Assembly: GCA_044508835.1 (NCBI GenBank)
Contig: JBIQHD010000022.1
Span: forward strand, 13,347 to 77,346
Length of the DNA stretch: 64,000 nt
Source of the DNA: JAKFDI01 sp044508835
Lineage (GTDB): Bacteria; Pseudomonadota; Gammaproteobacteria; Burkholderiales; Burkholderiaceae_C
Direction of reading: 5' to 3'
Each line of letters begins with the position of its first letter. The stretch's first letter is position 1. The position numbers and the translations under genes were made by a program. The notes under the pieces are model-generated. The model searched no databases. It was not told the origin of the DNA and was given only the letters and a program-made list of their open reading frames with translations. This document shows, piece by piece, positions 53,171 to 61,976 of the stretch.

Positions 53171-53923
53171 ATGCCAGACGCCCACATTCCCGCCCGCCGC
53201 GAAGGCGACCCGGTTCCCGACGTCGACTTCCGCATGCTGCAGGGCGGCGACTGGGTCACGGTGACGAGCGACGAGCTCTTCGCCGGCCAGAACGTCGTCG
53301 TGTTCTCGCTGCCCGGCGCCTTCACGCCCACCTGCTCGTCCACGCACCTGCCGCGCTACGACGAGCTGGCGCCGGTGCTGCGCGCCCACGGCATCGACCG
53401 CATCGTGTGCATCGCCGTCAACGACCCCTTCGTGATGGCCGAATGGGGCGCCGACCAGGAGGCGCGCCACGTGCTGCTGCTGCCCGACGGCAACGGCGAG
53501 TTCACGCGGCAGATGGGGCTGATGGTCGACAAGCGCGAGCTGAACTTCGGCGAGCGCTCGTGGCGCTACTCGATGCTGGTGCGCGACAGGATCATCGAGA
53601 AGATGTTCATCGAGCCCGACAAGCCCGGCGACCCGTTCGAGGTGTCGGACGCCGACACCATGCTCGACCACGTCGCCCCCGGCGCGAAGCCGCCCGACCA
53701 GGTGGCGGTGCTGTCGCGCGCGGGCTGCTCGTTCTGCGCGCAGGCCAAGGCCATGCTCGCCGAGGCCGGCATCGACTTCGTGGACGTGCCGCTCGCCCAC
53801 ACCGTGCGCACCAAGGCCGTGGGCGCGATTGCCGGCGCTCGCACCGTGCCGCAGGTGTTCGTCAACGGCCGGCGGATCGGCGGCACCGAGGAACTGAAGG
53901 CGTTCCTCGCGCAGCGGCGCTGA
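53171..53923 (+). CDS. Hybrid peroxiredoxin-glutaredoxin (Prx5/Grx fusion)
   Basis: A 250-residue fusion of a Prx5-type peroxiredoxin (about 1-165) and a glutaredoxin (about 178-250), which reduces peroxides with glutathione. The peroxidatic cysteine is Cys55 in FTPTCSSTHLP. The glutaredoxin active site is GCSFC (Cys186, Cys189), with the GSH-binding TVPQVFVNGRRIGG further on. Such fusions are known from Haemophilus and several Proteobacteria. It is convergent with the MscS gene, with 21 bases between the stops. Confidence 0.95.
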   Translation: MPDAHIPARREGDPVPDVDFRMLQGGDWVTVTSDELFAGQNVVVFSLPGAFTPTCSSTHLPRYDELAPVLRAHGIDRIVCIAVNDPFVMAEWGADQEARHVLLLPDGNGEFTRQMGLMVDKRELNFGERSWRYSMLVRDRIIEKMFIEPDKPGDPFEVSDADTMLDHVAPGAKPPDQVAVLSRAGCSFCAQAKAMLAEAGIDFVDVPLAHTVRTKAVGAIAGARTVPQVFVNGRRIGGTEELKAFLAQRR

Positions 53924-53944
53924 AGCGCCCGGGCGGGGTGGCGT

Positions 53945-55093
53945 TCAGCCCGCGCGGCCGGCCACCGGGTCGGCCGCCGTGCCGGCGGATTCCGCCGCCT
54001 CGGGCGCATCAGGCCGGGGCAGCGGCGGGGCGTCCTCGTGCGGCCGGTCCATCTCGGCGCGCAGGCGCGGCAGGAACTGCGGGTACTCGCGCTGGGTGAA
54101 GTCGATCAGGCCCTCGCGCAGCTTGCAGCGCAGGTCCCAGCCGCGGCCGGAATCGGGCGTGGTCACGATGACGCGCAGCTGGATCGCCCGGTCGCTGGTC
54201 TCCACCACCTGCAGCTTGCACAGGTCGCGGTCCCATTCGGGCGCGGCCTCGCAGATGCGCCGCGCCTCGGCGCGCAGCGGCTCGATGGGCATGCCGTAGT
54301 CGACCCACAGGAACACCGAGCCGATGACGGTGGAGCTCGATCGCGTCCAGTTCTGGAACGGGTTCTCGATCAGCCACTGCAGCGGGATGATGAGCCGGCG
54401 CAGGTCCCAGATGCGCAGCACCACGTAGGTGCCGGTGATCTCCTCGACGCGGCCCCATTCGCCCTGGACGACGAGCACGTCGTCGATGCGGATCGGCTGC
54501 GCCAGCGCGATCTGCAGCCCGGCGATCAGGTTGCCCAGCACCGGCCGCGCGGCGATGCCGGCCACCAGCCCGGCGACACCCGCCGAGGCCAGCAGGCTGG
54601 CGCCGACCTGGCGCACGCCGGGGAAGGTCATCAGCGCCACCGCCACGCCGATGACCAGCACCACGCCCATCAGCGTGCGCGCCAGCACGTGCGCCTGCGT
54701 CTGCACGCGGCGGGCCTGCAGGTTGTCGGCCACGTCGAGCGCGTAGCGGCTCATCACGCCGACGGCCACGCCGTGGATCGCGCTCATGACGAGCCAGGTC
54801 ACGGCGGCGATGAACAGCACGCCGTTGAGGTGGCGCACGGTGCCGATGGCCGTCAGCGAGTCGGGGCTGCCCTGCCACAGCAGCTGCAGGCCGAACAGCG
54901 GCAGTACGAGCCGCGCCGGCCGGCGGATCGCGAGCGCCACGGCATGCAGCACCTTGGTGGGCTGGGTGATGCGCAGCAGCACCGCGGAGCCGATGCGGTG
55001 CACCGCTGCGGCGATGAGGATCACGACCACGGCCGCGATGGCGGCACCGATCCAGGGATAGTCGGCGAAGAGGGAGAAGTCGACGGAAGCCAT
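53945..55093 (-). CDS. MscS-family mechanosensitive ion channel
   Basis: A 382-residue small-conductance channel of the inner membrane. About five N-terminal membrane helices (to about residue 185) are followed by the pore helix and the beta domain. The TM3-like segment LLASAGVAGLVAGIAARPVLGN and the DVLVVQGEWGRVEEIT beta-domain motif are typical of MscS. The C-terminus is acidic and proline-rich. Its start lies 50 bases after the CHAT-hydrolase gene on the same strand with no visible terminator between, so the two may share a transcript. Osmotic release is the family role. Confidence 0.92.
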   Translation of the reverse strand: MASVDFSLFADYPWIGAAIAAVVVILIAAAVHRIGSAVLLRITQPTKVLHAVALAIRRPARLVLPLFGLQLLWQGSPDSLTAIGTVRHLNGVLFIAAVTWLVMSAIHGVAVGVMSRYALDVADNLQARRVQTQAHVLARTLMGVVLVIGVAVALMTFPGVRQVGASLLASAGVAGLVAGIAARPVLGNLIAGLQIALAQPIRIDDVLVVQGEWGRVEEITGTYVVLRIWDLRRLIIPLQWLIENPFQNWTRSSSTVIGSVFLWVDYGMPIEPLRAEARRICEAAPEWDRDLCKLQVVETSDRAIQLRVIVTTPDSGRGWDLRCKLREGLIDFTQREYPQFLPRLRAEMDRPHEDAPPLPRPDAPEAAESAGTAADPVAGRAG

Positions 55094-55143
55094 GGGCCGT
55101 GTATAGCAAACGGGTTGCCGGCCCGGCCTTGCCGGCGGTGCGG

Positions 55144-58100
55144 TTACCCGGCGGGCTTGGCCGCCTTGCGCCGCCGCGGCGGCGGCTTGGCGGGCGCGGC
55201 CGCTGCCGGGGCGCGCCGCTTGCGGGTGCGCGGCGCGGCGCGGGATGCCGCGGGCGGCAGCGGCGCCAGCACGGCATCGCTCGCCGCCCCGCCGCGCGCC
55301 AGCCGCTGCACCAGCGCCTGCAGCCGGTGGCCGGTGGCGCGTGCCGGCGCGGCGCCGGCGGCCTGCTCGATCGCCTGCTGGAACAGCGCGACGAGCGCCA
55401 CCTGGCGCAGCACCGAGTCGCGCTCGCGCGGCGTGACGAGGACGCTGCGCAGCACCTCCTCGTAGGCGGCGGCCACCGACTCGAAGGCGCGCTCGCCCGC
55501 CGCGCCGGGCGCGGCCAGCGATTCGTCGAGCAGCGCGGTGATGAGCGCCGCGTCGGCGACGACGGCGACGTTCCAGGGCTGCGGCTCGTCGGCATAGCCG
55601 GCGTTGGCGGCGGCCACGCAGCGCTGCACGTGCGGCACGTAGCGGCGGCGCTCCTCGGCCAGGGCGGTGAGCGACCAGATGAACAGCCAGTTCAGCGTCT
55701 GATACGGCGCGACGGTCTTCGCGCCGAGCTGGCTGGCCACGGCGCCGTAGCAGCGGGCGCTGCGTTCGAGCGCGTCGCGCATGCGCTCGAACTCGCCCGC
55801 GCGCCCGGCGAGCGCGCCGCGCGCGTGCACGGCGGCCTTGCGCTTCCAGGCGCTGCCGAGCAGCCCGGCGCGCTCGGCGCTCGCGGCCGGCGTGCCGGCC
55901 GGCGGCTGGCCGTCGGCATCCGGCAGCGCGGCGCCGGTGAGCTGCACCAGGTGCTCGAGCCGCCGGATGCCGCGCGCCACGATGGCCGCGTTGTCGCGCG
56001 CCTCGCCGAGCCGGGCCTCGACGTTGGCGAGCTGCTCGATGCTGCGGATCGGCACGCGCCCGGCGCCCTGGCCCGCGCGGATGGCTTCCTCGTAGCAGCG
56101 CGCCGCCAGCTCGAAGTGGCCGGGGCCGAGGTCGGCGTACAGGTCGCCGAGCGCGGCGTGCAGCTCGGGCCGCCCGATCCAGTCGCGCGGCGTGGTGGCG
56201 AACCACTGCTGCACCCGCGCCACCAGCCGCGCCGCCTCGGCCGGCGAGACCACGCTGCCGCTGCGCTGCAGCTCCAGGCGCTCGCCCTCCAGCCGATCGA
56301 GCAGCTCTTCCGGCGCCACGCCGGACCAGCCGCCTTCGCCGCCCTGCGCCTGCGGCGCGTTCGGCTCGGCGCGCCAGCTCGGGTCGCCCCAGGCCTGGTA
56401 GGCGCCCCAGGTGATGCTGGCCGGATAGCGCTCCCAGGTGGCGCAGCGCGCGGCGAACACGGCGTCGCCGAAGGGGCGGTTGCCGGCCAGGAGCCGGTCG
56501 TAGAAGACCTCGGCGAAGTGGCGCGCCGGCGCGTCCTCGACCGCCCAGCCGGCCACCACGACGGCGCGCACGCCGATGTCGATGAGCTGGCGCGCCACGC
56601 TGACCGCCAGCTTGTTGAAGGCGATCGGGCCGCGGTCGATGCGGCCGAGGTGGCAGCAGTTGAGGAACACCAGCTCCGGCACCGTCTCCATCGCGTCGAT
56701 CTCGGCGGCGGTGACGAGCAGGCCGTCGGACAGCGCCACGCCGCTGCGCTCGCGGCCGTCGATGCCGCATTCGTCGTACACGCCGTGGCCGGCGATGTGC
56801 ACGATGCGGTAGGGCCGGCGGTACAGGCGGTTCATCACGTCGAGCGCGCGCTCGCCGGCGCCGACCGCGCGCTCGACCTCGAAGCCCTGGCGCGCCAGCA
56901 CCTCGATCACGGCGTTGGCCTCCTGCTCGGCGGCGGGCAGGTCGTCGAGGCCGCCCGCCGCGCCGGTCGCGAAGACGCCGTCGATGCCCTCGGTCGACGG
57001 GTTGCCGACCACGTAGGCGCGCCGCTCCATCGACGGGTTGACGCGCGTGCGGTAGCTGGCCGTGGCGAGCTGGCGCACCATCGCCGTGCTGACGGCCAGC
57101 GGCGTGTCGTCGGCGGCCATCAGCTCCCACGGCAGGTTGGCGGTGGCGTGGTCGAGCACGAACACCATCTGCTGCAGCTGCCGCGCGGCGTCCTTGAAGT
57201 CGTGCGGCACGAGCAGCTGGAACAGCGTGCGGCTGAAGTCGGGGTCGTGGCTCATCACCTGCATCTGCCGCGCCACCATGCGCTCGACGAGCTGCGGCTG
57301 GCGCTGGTGCACCACGGCCTCGGCCCGCGCCCGGGCGCCGAGGTAGAGGTAGCGCAGGTCGGTCGCGAGCGCGGCCGTGCGCGGCGGCGGCGCGGCCCCC
57401 TCGGGCGGCGCGGCCTCGGTGGCGGCGTCGGTGACGATGAGCCGCGGCCAGTAGGCCTGGCGCCCGCCGTCGAACAGCCGGTGGCGCATGCCCTCGCCCT
57501 CGTGCAGCGCGGCGTCGGCCTCGACGCGGCAGAGCGTGCGCGCGTCGGCGTTCAGGGCCTGCGCCACCGAGCGCGCGGCATAGGCGGCGGTGATCGCGGT
57601 GTCGAGGTAGATCTCGACGATGTCGAGCGCGCCGATGCGCAGCTTCGACGAGGTGGCCTGCGCGAACAGGCGGTTGGCGTCGACGATGCCGCGCAGCAGC
57701 GCCTGCACCGAGTCGGTGATGGAGAGGTTGGCCGAGGAGTTGTAGCCGATCAGCAGGCTGGCCAGGCGCAGTCCCTGCGCCGATTCGGTGCCGGCGGCGA
57801 CGGCGCCGCTGTCGAGCACGTGCACCAGGTAGCGCAGCCCGGCGGTGCGGATGGCCTCGGTCAGCCGGTGCGTGGTGAGCGAGCCGTCGTAGCGGCCGAG
57901 GCCGGCCACCACCGCGCCGCGCAGCCGGCCGTGCGCGATGTCGTGCGAGGAGGCCGGCGCGAGCACCGCGTTGGCCGTGCCCACCGCGCCCGCGTACAGC
58001 CCGAGCTGGTGGCGCACGCTCAGCTCGCCGTGCACGATGTGGCGGTCGATCAGCGCCTCGGCGCCGGAGATGGCGTCCTGCTCGTAGTGGCCCACGAGGA

Positions 58101-61068
58101 TGGGCTGCGTCACCTGCCGCAGGTCCATGGCGCGCACGCGCACCCGCAGCACGTCGCGCGGCGCCTCGCGCGGGCGCAGGCGCCGGCCGGCGCCGAACAG
58201 GCCGCCGGCGAGCTCGGTGTCGGTGGGGTAGAGCGGCGGGCCGGCGTCGTAGGCGGCCACCAGCGGCGCGGCGGCGCCGTCGCGCACGGCCGGCGGCGCG
58301 GTGAGCAGGCGCCCGCCGGTGCCGCGGTCGAGCAGCTCGCAGATCGAGTCGAAGTAGTCGGGCGTGTCGGCCAGCGCGCCGTGCTCGGCCGGCATGTAGA
58401 AGAACTGGCCGATGCCGCCGATGCGCCCCGAGTCCCAGGTCACCGAGCCGTCACCGTGCGAGGTGCCGAGCATCTTCCAGCGCCCGTCCTCGCGGGCGAT
58501 GCCGCAGGGCGTCTTGGCCGCGCAGCCGAAGACGTAGGCCGCCTTGGCCTGGTGCGCCGCGGGCAGGGCGGGCACGGCGTCGCCGTCCTGCCGCCACAGC
58601 CAGCGCGCGCGCTCCAGCACCGCGGCGTCGGGCACGGCGGCGGTGCCGTTGCCGAACCACGGGTCGCGCGCCTGCCGCTTGAGCTCGGCCCACAGGGCGG
58701 TATCGAACCAGTCGTTCGCGGCGTCGTTGCCGGTGTCGGCGAAGCCCGGCCGCGGCAGCAGCTGCAGCGCGCCGGGGAAGGTGGCGATGATGTCGAGCAC
58801 CTCCTGCAGGTCGTGCGAGAGGTCGAGCACGCCGAGCGAGCGCACGGTGCCCGCCTTGCCGAGCAGCGACTCCACCATCAGGTGCGAGCCCTGGTGCGGC
58901 GTGCCGAGCATGACGAGCCGGGCGCCGTCGCGCGCCATGAGCTCGTCCCATAGCGCCGCGTGGCGGTGCACCAGCGCGCGCACCACCAGCCCGCCCATGC
59001 TGTGCGCCAGCAGCCGCACCGGCTGCGCCGTGCCGTCCAGCGCCTCGCGCAGCACGGCGGCCAGGCGGTCGGCCAGCACGTCCAGCGGCTGGCGCCAGTC
59101 GTAGGCGAAGGGCAGCACGCGCTGGCTGTGCGCCAGGTGTTCGAGCAGGTCGCCGTAGAACTGGCCGAACAGGGCCTCGGCCTCCACCTCCTCCGGCGCG
59201 GCGCCGCCCAGCTGCAGCCGGGCGAGGCCGCCCAGCGCCAGCCGCGGGATGCTGAACCACACCCGCTCGCGCCGCTGCACCCACAGGTGCGAGCCCATGA
59301 TGCCCGGCAGCAGCACGGTGACGGGCAGCGCCGCCGCGGCCGCCGCGCCGCCGCGCACCGCCTCGGCCGGCGTGGCGGCGAGCGCGCGTGCGTCGATGCC
59401 GCGCAGGGGCTCGAAGCCCTCGACCTGCGCCACGGAGGCGTCGGTGAGCCAGCGGCGCAGGGCGTGGCGGGTGCCGTCGTTGACGAAGTAGCGGAAGTGG
59501 CTGACCTGCGGCCCCCGGTCGAACAGCACGCTCGCCTGGCCGGGCCGGGCGATGCCGGCGCTCATCGAGTCGGTGTCGACGACGAAGTCGTTGTCGGTGC
59601 CGTCGAAGAAACTGAAGTCGGTGAACAGCACCGACAGCCGCTTGAGCCAGCCGCCGCCCTCGACGTCGCCGCTGATGACGCCGAGCGCCAGCCCCGCCTG
59701 CGGCGTGGCGCGGGCGAGGAAGCGCGCCATCGGCGACTCGGGCAGCATCGCCTCCAGGCCGGGCACGAGGTTCGGCCGGGTGCGGTTGCGCGCCACCTCG
59801 AGCACCACGCGCTTGAAGGCCGAGTACACCGGGTTGCCCTTGAACGCCGGCACCCAGCCCATCAGCGACAGCAGGGCCGAGAGGAACACGTCGACGTTGC
59901 CGCTCGCCAGCCGCGTGCCGCGCGCCGGCGCGGCCACGCGCACGTAGCGCTCGATGCGCAGGCGCTTGCGCCGCAGCTCGGCCGCCAGCTCGTGCAGCGC
60001 GCTGCGCTGCTCGCCGTAGGCGCGGGCGAGCTCCTGCGCCAGGCGTTCGCGCTCGGCGGGGTCGGCCTCGCCGAGCAGGGCGTGGTCGAGCGCGTAGCCG
60101 TCGATCAGCGGCTCGAAGTTCTCCAGGCACAGCAGGTCGCCCACCAGCCCGCCGCGCGAATGCGTCACCAGGTGCACCGCCGCGCCTTCGGGCAGCGCGC
60201 GGGCGAGCTGCAGGGCGTTGTCGATCGGGCTCTCGGAGAGCGTGCGGTGCTCGAAGGCGAGCACGCGCGTGCCGTAGCGCTGCTCGAAGGGCTTCCAGTA
60301 GGCCGGCGAGGCGCGCTGCAGCTCGTCGAAGCTGCCGCTGGTGCTGGAGCCGGTGCCGTGGATCAGCACCAGCAGCGGGCCGGCGCCCGCTTCCTTCGCG
60401 AGCGCGGGGTCGCCCGGGTCGATGCGGCGGCCCAGCTCGCCGCCGGCCCAGCGGTACAGGCCGGGCTCGCCCTTGAGCCGGCTCTCGACCGCCCACATCA
60501 GCGCCTTGGTGCCGAGCCAGCTCACGCCGAGGCCGGCGTAGCGCGCGATCTCGTCCTCGGCCTTGACGCCGAGCCATTCGCAGGCCTTGCGGCGCGCGGC
60601 CTCGGCGATGGGATCGACCGCGTGGCTCACGCTCACCGCATACACGCGCGAGACGATGGCGCCGAGCCCGCCGGCCACCGCGTCGCCCAGCGCGCCGCGC
60701 AAGGCCGTGCCGCGCGAGCGCAGCGCGCGCTCGAAGACCACGGTGCCGTCGGCATCGACCGCGTCCGGGTCGATGCGCGCCAGCGTGTCGCGCAGGTTGG
60801 CGGGGTGGGTGACCACCGTCACGCCGTCGGGCAGCTCGAGCAGCAGCACCTGGGCGTCGGCCAGCGCCAGGGTGTGCTGCGCGGCGCCGTCGCGCGAGCG
60901 GGCGGTGGGCGAGAGGTCGAAGGCGGCGTCGACCTGCAGCAGCTCGCGCGGCAGGAAGGGGTCGTCGCCGAGGGCGCCGGCGGCGCGCTGCGTGTCCTGC
61001 AGCGCGCGGGGCCATCCGGGGTCGGCGAGGGCGGCGGCCTGCAGCCGGAAGTTCAGCGTCTGCGCCAT
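55144..61068 (-). CDS. Giant CHAT-domain protein with two alpha/beta-hydrolase units, M17-N/macro-like region and helical C-terminus
   Basis: A 1974-residue multi-domain protein without a signal peptide. Hydrolase 1 (about 230-530): oxyanion region VLIHGTGSS, nucleophile Ser304 in THSRGG, candidate His524. Hydrolase 2 (about 580-900), LCAT/PGAP1-like: PGIMGS, Ser690 in AHSMGG, Asp873 in GDGSV, His896. Region about 960-1150 resembles the N-terminal domain of M17 aminopeptidases, a macro-like fold (VGHYEQD...LVVGLG-type pattern). A CHAT caspase-like domain (about 1260-1562) has the dyad His1428 in HIAGHG and Cys1472 in FLNCCHLG. A helical, TPR-like region (about 1580-1930) ends in a Lys/Arg/Pro tail. 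GGGAGA precedes the ATG. All catalytic residues appear intact. Function is unknown; regulated proteolysis coupled to lipid hydrolysis is inferred. Confidence 0.85.
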   Translation of the reverse strand: MAQTLNFRLQAAALADPGWPRALQDTQRAAGALGDDPFLPRELLQVDAAFDLSPTARSRDGAAQHTLALADAQVLLLELPDGVTVVTHPANLRDTLARIDPDAVDADGTVVFERALRSRGTALRGALGDAVAGGLGAIVSRVYAVSVSHAVDPIAEAARRKACEWLGVKAEDEIARYAGLGVSWLGTKALMWAVESRLKGEPGLYRWAGGELGRRIDPGDPALAKEAGAGPLLVLIHGTGSSTSGSFDELQRASPAYWKPFEQRYGTRVLAFEHRTLSESPIDNALQLARALPEGAAVHLVTHSRGGLVGDLLCLENFEPLIDGYALDHALLGEADPAERERLAQELARAYGEQRSALHELAAELRRKRLRIERYVRVAAPARGTRLASGNVDVFLSALLSLMGWVPAFKGNPVYSAFKRVVLEVARNRTRPNLVPGLEAMLPESPMARFLARATPQAGLALGVISGDVEGGGWLKRLSVLFTDFSFFDGTDNDFVVDTDSMSAGIARPGQASVLFDRGPQVSHFRYFVNDGTRHALRRWLTDASVAQVEGFEPLRGIDARALAATPAEAVRGGAAAAAALPVTVLLPGIMGSHLWVQRRERVWFSIPRLALGGLARLQLGGAAPEEVEAEALFGQFYGDLLEHLAHSQRVLPFAYDWRQPLDVLADRLAAVLREALDGTAQPVRLLAHSMGGLVVRALVHRHAALWDELMARDGARLVMLGTPHQGSHLMVESLLGKAGTVRSLGVLDLSHDLQEVLDIIATFPGALQLLPRPGFADTGNDAANDWFDTALWAELKRQARDPWFGNGTAAVPDAAVLERARWLWRQDGDAVPALPAAHQAKAAYVFGCAAKTPCGIAREDGRWKMLGTSHGDGSVTWDSGRIGGIGQFFYMPAEHGALADTPDYFDSICELLDRGTGGRLLTAPPAVRDGAAAPLVAAYDAGPPLYPTDTELAGGLFGAGRRLRPREAPRDVLRVRVRAMDLRQVTQPILVGHYEQDAISGAEALIDRHIVHGELSVRHQLGLYAGAVGTANAVLAPASSHDIAHGRLRGAVVAGLGRYDGSLTTHRLTEAIRTAGLRYLVHVLDSGAVAAGTESAQGLRLASLLIGYNSSANLSITDSVQALLRGIVDANRLFAQATSSKLRIGALDIVEIYLDTAITAAYAARSVAQALNADARTLCRVEADAALHEGEGMRHRLFDGGRQAYWPRLIVTDAATEAAPPEGAAPPPRTAALATDLRYLYLGARARAEAVVHQRQPQLVERMVARQMQVMSHDPDFSRTLFQLLVPHDFKDAARQLQQMVFVLDHATANLPWELMAADDTPLAVSTAMVRQLATASYRTRVNPSMERRAYVVGNPSTEGIDGVFATGAAGGLDDLPAAEQEANAVIEVLARQGFEVERAVGAGERALDVMNRLYRRPYRIVHIAGHGVYDECGIDGRERSGVALSDGLLVTAAEIDAMETVPELVFLNCCHLGRIDRGPIAFNKLAVSVARQLIDIGVRAVVVAGWAVEDAPARHFAEVFYDRLLAGNRPFGDAVFAARCATWERYPASITWGAYQAWGDPSWRAEPNAPQAQGGEGGWSGVAPEELLDRLEGERLELQRSGSVVSPAEAARLVARVQQWFATTPRDWIGRPELHAALGDLYADLGPGHFELAARCYEEAIRAGQGAGRVPIRSIEQLANVEARLGEARDNAAIVARGIRRLEHLVQLTGAALPDADGQPPAGTPAASAERAGLLGSAWKRKAAVHARGALAGRAGEFERMRDALERSARCYGAVASQLGAKTVAPYQTLNWLFIWSLTALAEERRRYVPHVQRCVAAANAGYADEPQPWNVAVVADAALITALLDESLAAPGAAGERAFESVAAAYEEVLRSVLVTPRERDSVLRQVALVALFQQAIEQAAGAAPARATGHRLQALVQRLARGGAASDAVLAPLPPAASRAAPRTRKRRAPAAAAPAKPPPRRRKAAKPAG

Positions 61069-61107
61069 CGTCGTCTCCCCCTTCTTGTGCGTATGCCGGA
61101 CCGGCGC

Positions 61108-61137
61108 AGTAAAGCACGGCGGGCCGGCGCGCCTCAA
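61108..61137 (-). promoter_or_regulatory. Putative promoter of the CHAT-hydrolase gene
   Basis: On the minus strand, TTGAGG (61137-61132) and TTTACT (61113-61108) are spaced by 18 bases, each matching the sigma-70 consensus at four of six positions. The predicted start is near 61101, giving a leader of about 33 bases to the ATG at 61068. A terminator lies just upstream, so the gene appears to be an independent transcription unit. Confidence 0.35.
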
Positions 61138-61156
61138 TCCCCAAGGGCCGGAGACG

Positions 61157-61180
61157 AAAAAGGCGCGCCTGAGCGCGCCT
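61157..61180 (-). terminator. Rho-independent terminator after the glycine-zipper lipoprotein gene
   Basis: On the minus strand the stem AGGCGCGC / GCGCGCCT (8 bp, TCAG loop) is followed by five T. It lies about 25 bases after the lipoprotein stop and upstream of the CHAT-hydrolase promoter, separating the two genes. Confidence 0.85.
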
Positions 61181-61204
61181 GGCGACGGGCGGCGGGCCGC
61201 CGCG

Positions 61205-61678
61205 TCAGCTGCGCGGCGCTGCGGCAGCCGGGGCGCGCGTCACGCGCGTGCGCCCGCCGCTGGAGACGAGCAGGACCGCGTCGCCGGGGCGCAGCTCCTC
61301 GCTGCCTTCGGCCTGCACGATGGCGCGGCGCTCGCCGTTGCGCAGCTGCACCAGGATCTCGACCGCGCTCTCGCGCGTGGTGCCGCGCTCGATCATGTTG
61401 CCCGCCACCGCGCCGGCGACGGCGCCGAGCACGCCCACCGCGATGCGCTCGCGGTGGCCGCCGACCGACGAGCCCGCCACGCCGCCGATCACGCCGCCGG
61501 CCGCGCCGCCCACGCCGCTTTGCGTGCCCTCGACCTTGACGGGGCGGATCGACAGCACGGTGGCGTCCTGCACCTGCGACAGGCGCTGCGCGTCGCCGCG
61601 CTGGATGACGTCGGGGCTGGTGGTGGAACAGGCGGCCAGGGCCGCGGCGAGGGCGAGGACGACGAGGGAACGCTTCAT
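61205..61678 (-). CDS. Glycine-zipper 2TM lipoprotein (SlyB/Pcp-like)
   Basis: A 157-residue outer-membrane lipoprotein. The lipobox is LAACS (Cys near residue 17). The middle holds a glycine zipper made of GGAAGGVIGGVAGSSVGG and a second GVLGAVAGAVAGN segment, typical of the SlyB/17-kDa antigen family. The C-terminal part (about 105-150) is a small beta domain with QLRNGERRAIVQ and RPGDAVLLV. SlyB proteins stabilise the outer membrane in E. coli; the role here is inferred. It ends in a strong terminator. Confidence 0.9.
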   Translation of the reverse strand: MKRSLVVLALAAALAACSTTSPDVIQRGDAQRLSQVQDATVLSIRPVKVEGTQSGVGGAAGGVIGGVAGSSVGGHRERIAVGVLGAVAGAVAGNMIERGTTRESAVEILVQLRNGERRAIVQAEGSEELRPGDAVLLVSSGGRTRVTRAPAAAAPRS

Positions 61679-61808
61679 GGATATCTCCGCAGGAATCGGG
61701 GCCGCGCGAATGCGTCGCGTCGGGAAACCGTCATTCTGGGCGCCGCCACGGCGGCAGTCGATGGCCCTTGCGAGCCATGCGGAATCTCTCTCGGGAGTAA
61801 CCGCAGGG

Positions 61809-61976
61809 ATCAAGCGAACGCCGCGGATCCGGCTTTGCCGGTCCGCTGGTGTTGCCTTGCAGGCCGCGCCGGGCCAGTGGCCCGGCCCCTCGCCAGGCAC
61901 GAAAGGTCCACTGGACCTTTCGTGTCCGGGCTCGGCCCCCTCGAGGGGGCGCGCGAAGCGCGTAGGGGGTGGGTCA
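61809..61976 (-). repeat. Dispersed multi-hairpin repeat, copy 2 (first copy at 3643-3806)
   Basis: About 168 bases that differ from copy 1 by only a handful of substitutions and short indels by eye, despite being 58 kb away. The arms CCGGGCCA/TGGCCCGG and CACGAAAGGTCCA/TGGACCTTTCGTG are identical. Here the GC-rich arm is a longer perfect palindrome, GCCCCCTCGAGGGGGC. Read on the minus strand, it begins exactly at the TGA of the HNH gene, as copy 1 does for hexR. Confidence 0.85.

Noticed and set aside
55099..58953. A 1284-codon plus-strand open frame opposite the CHAT-hydrolase gene
   Set aside because: It is an antisense shadow caused by extreme GC3 bias; its translation is low-complexity (Arg, Ala, Gly, His) without any domain, while the minus strand encodes intact catalytic motifs.
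58451..61144. An 897-codon frame on the same strand as the CHAT-hydrolase gene, considered as evidence of a frameshift
   Set aside because: The main frame is continuous and carries both hydrolase motif sets; the other frame is Arg/Ala-rich with no motifs, so no frameshift is needed.
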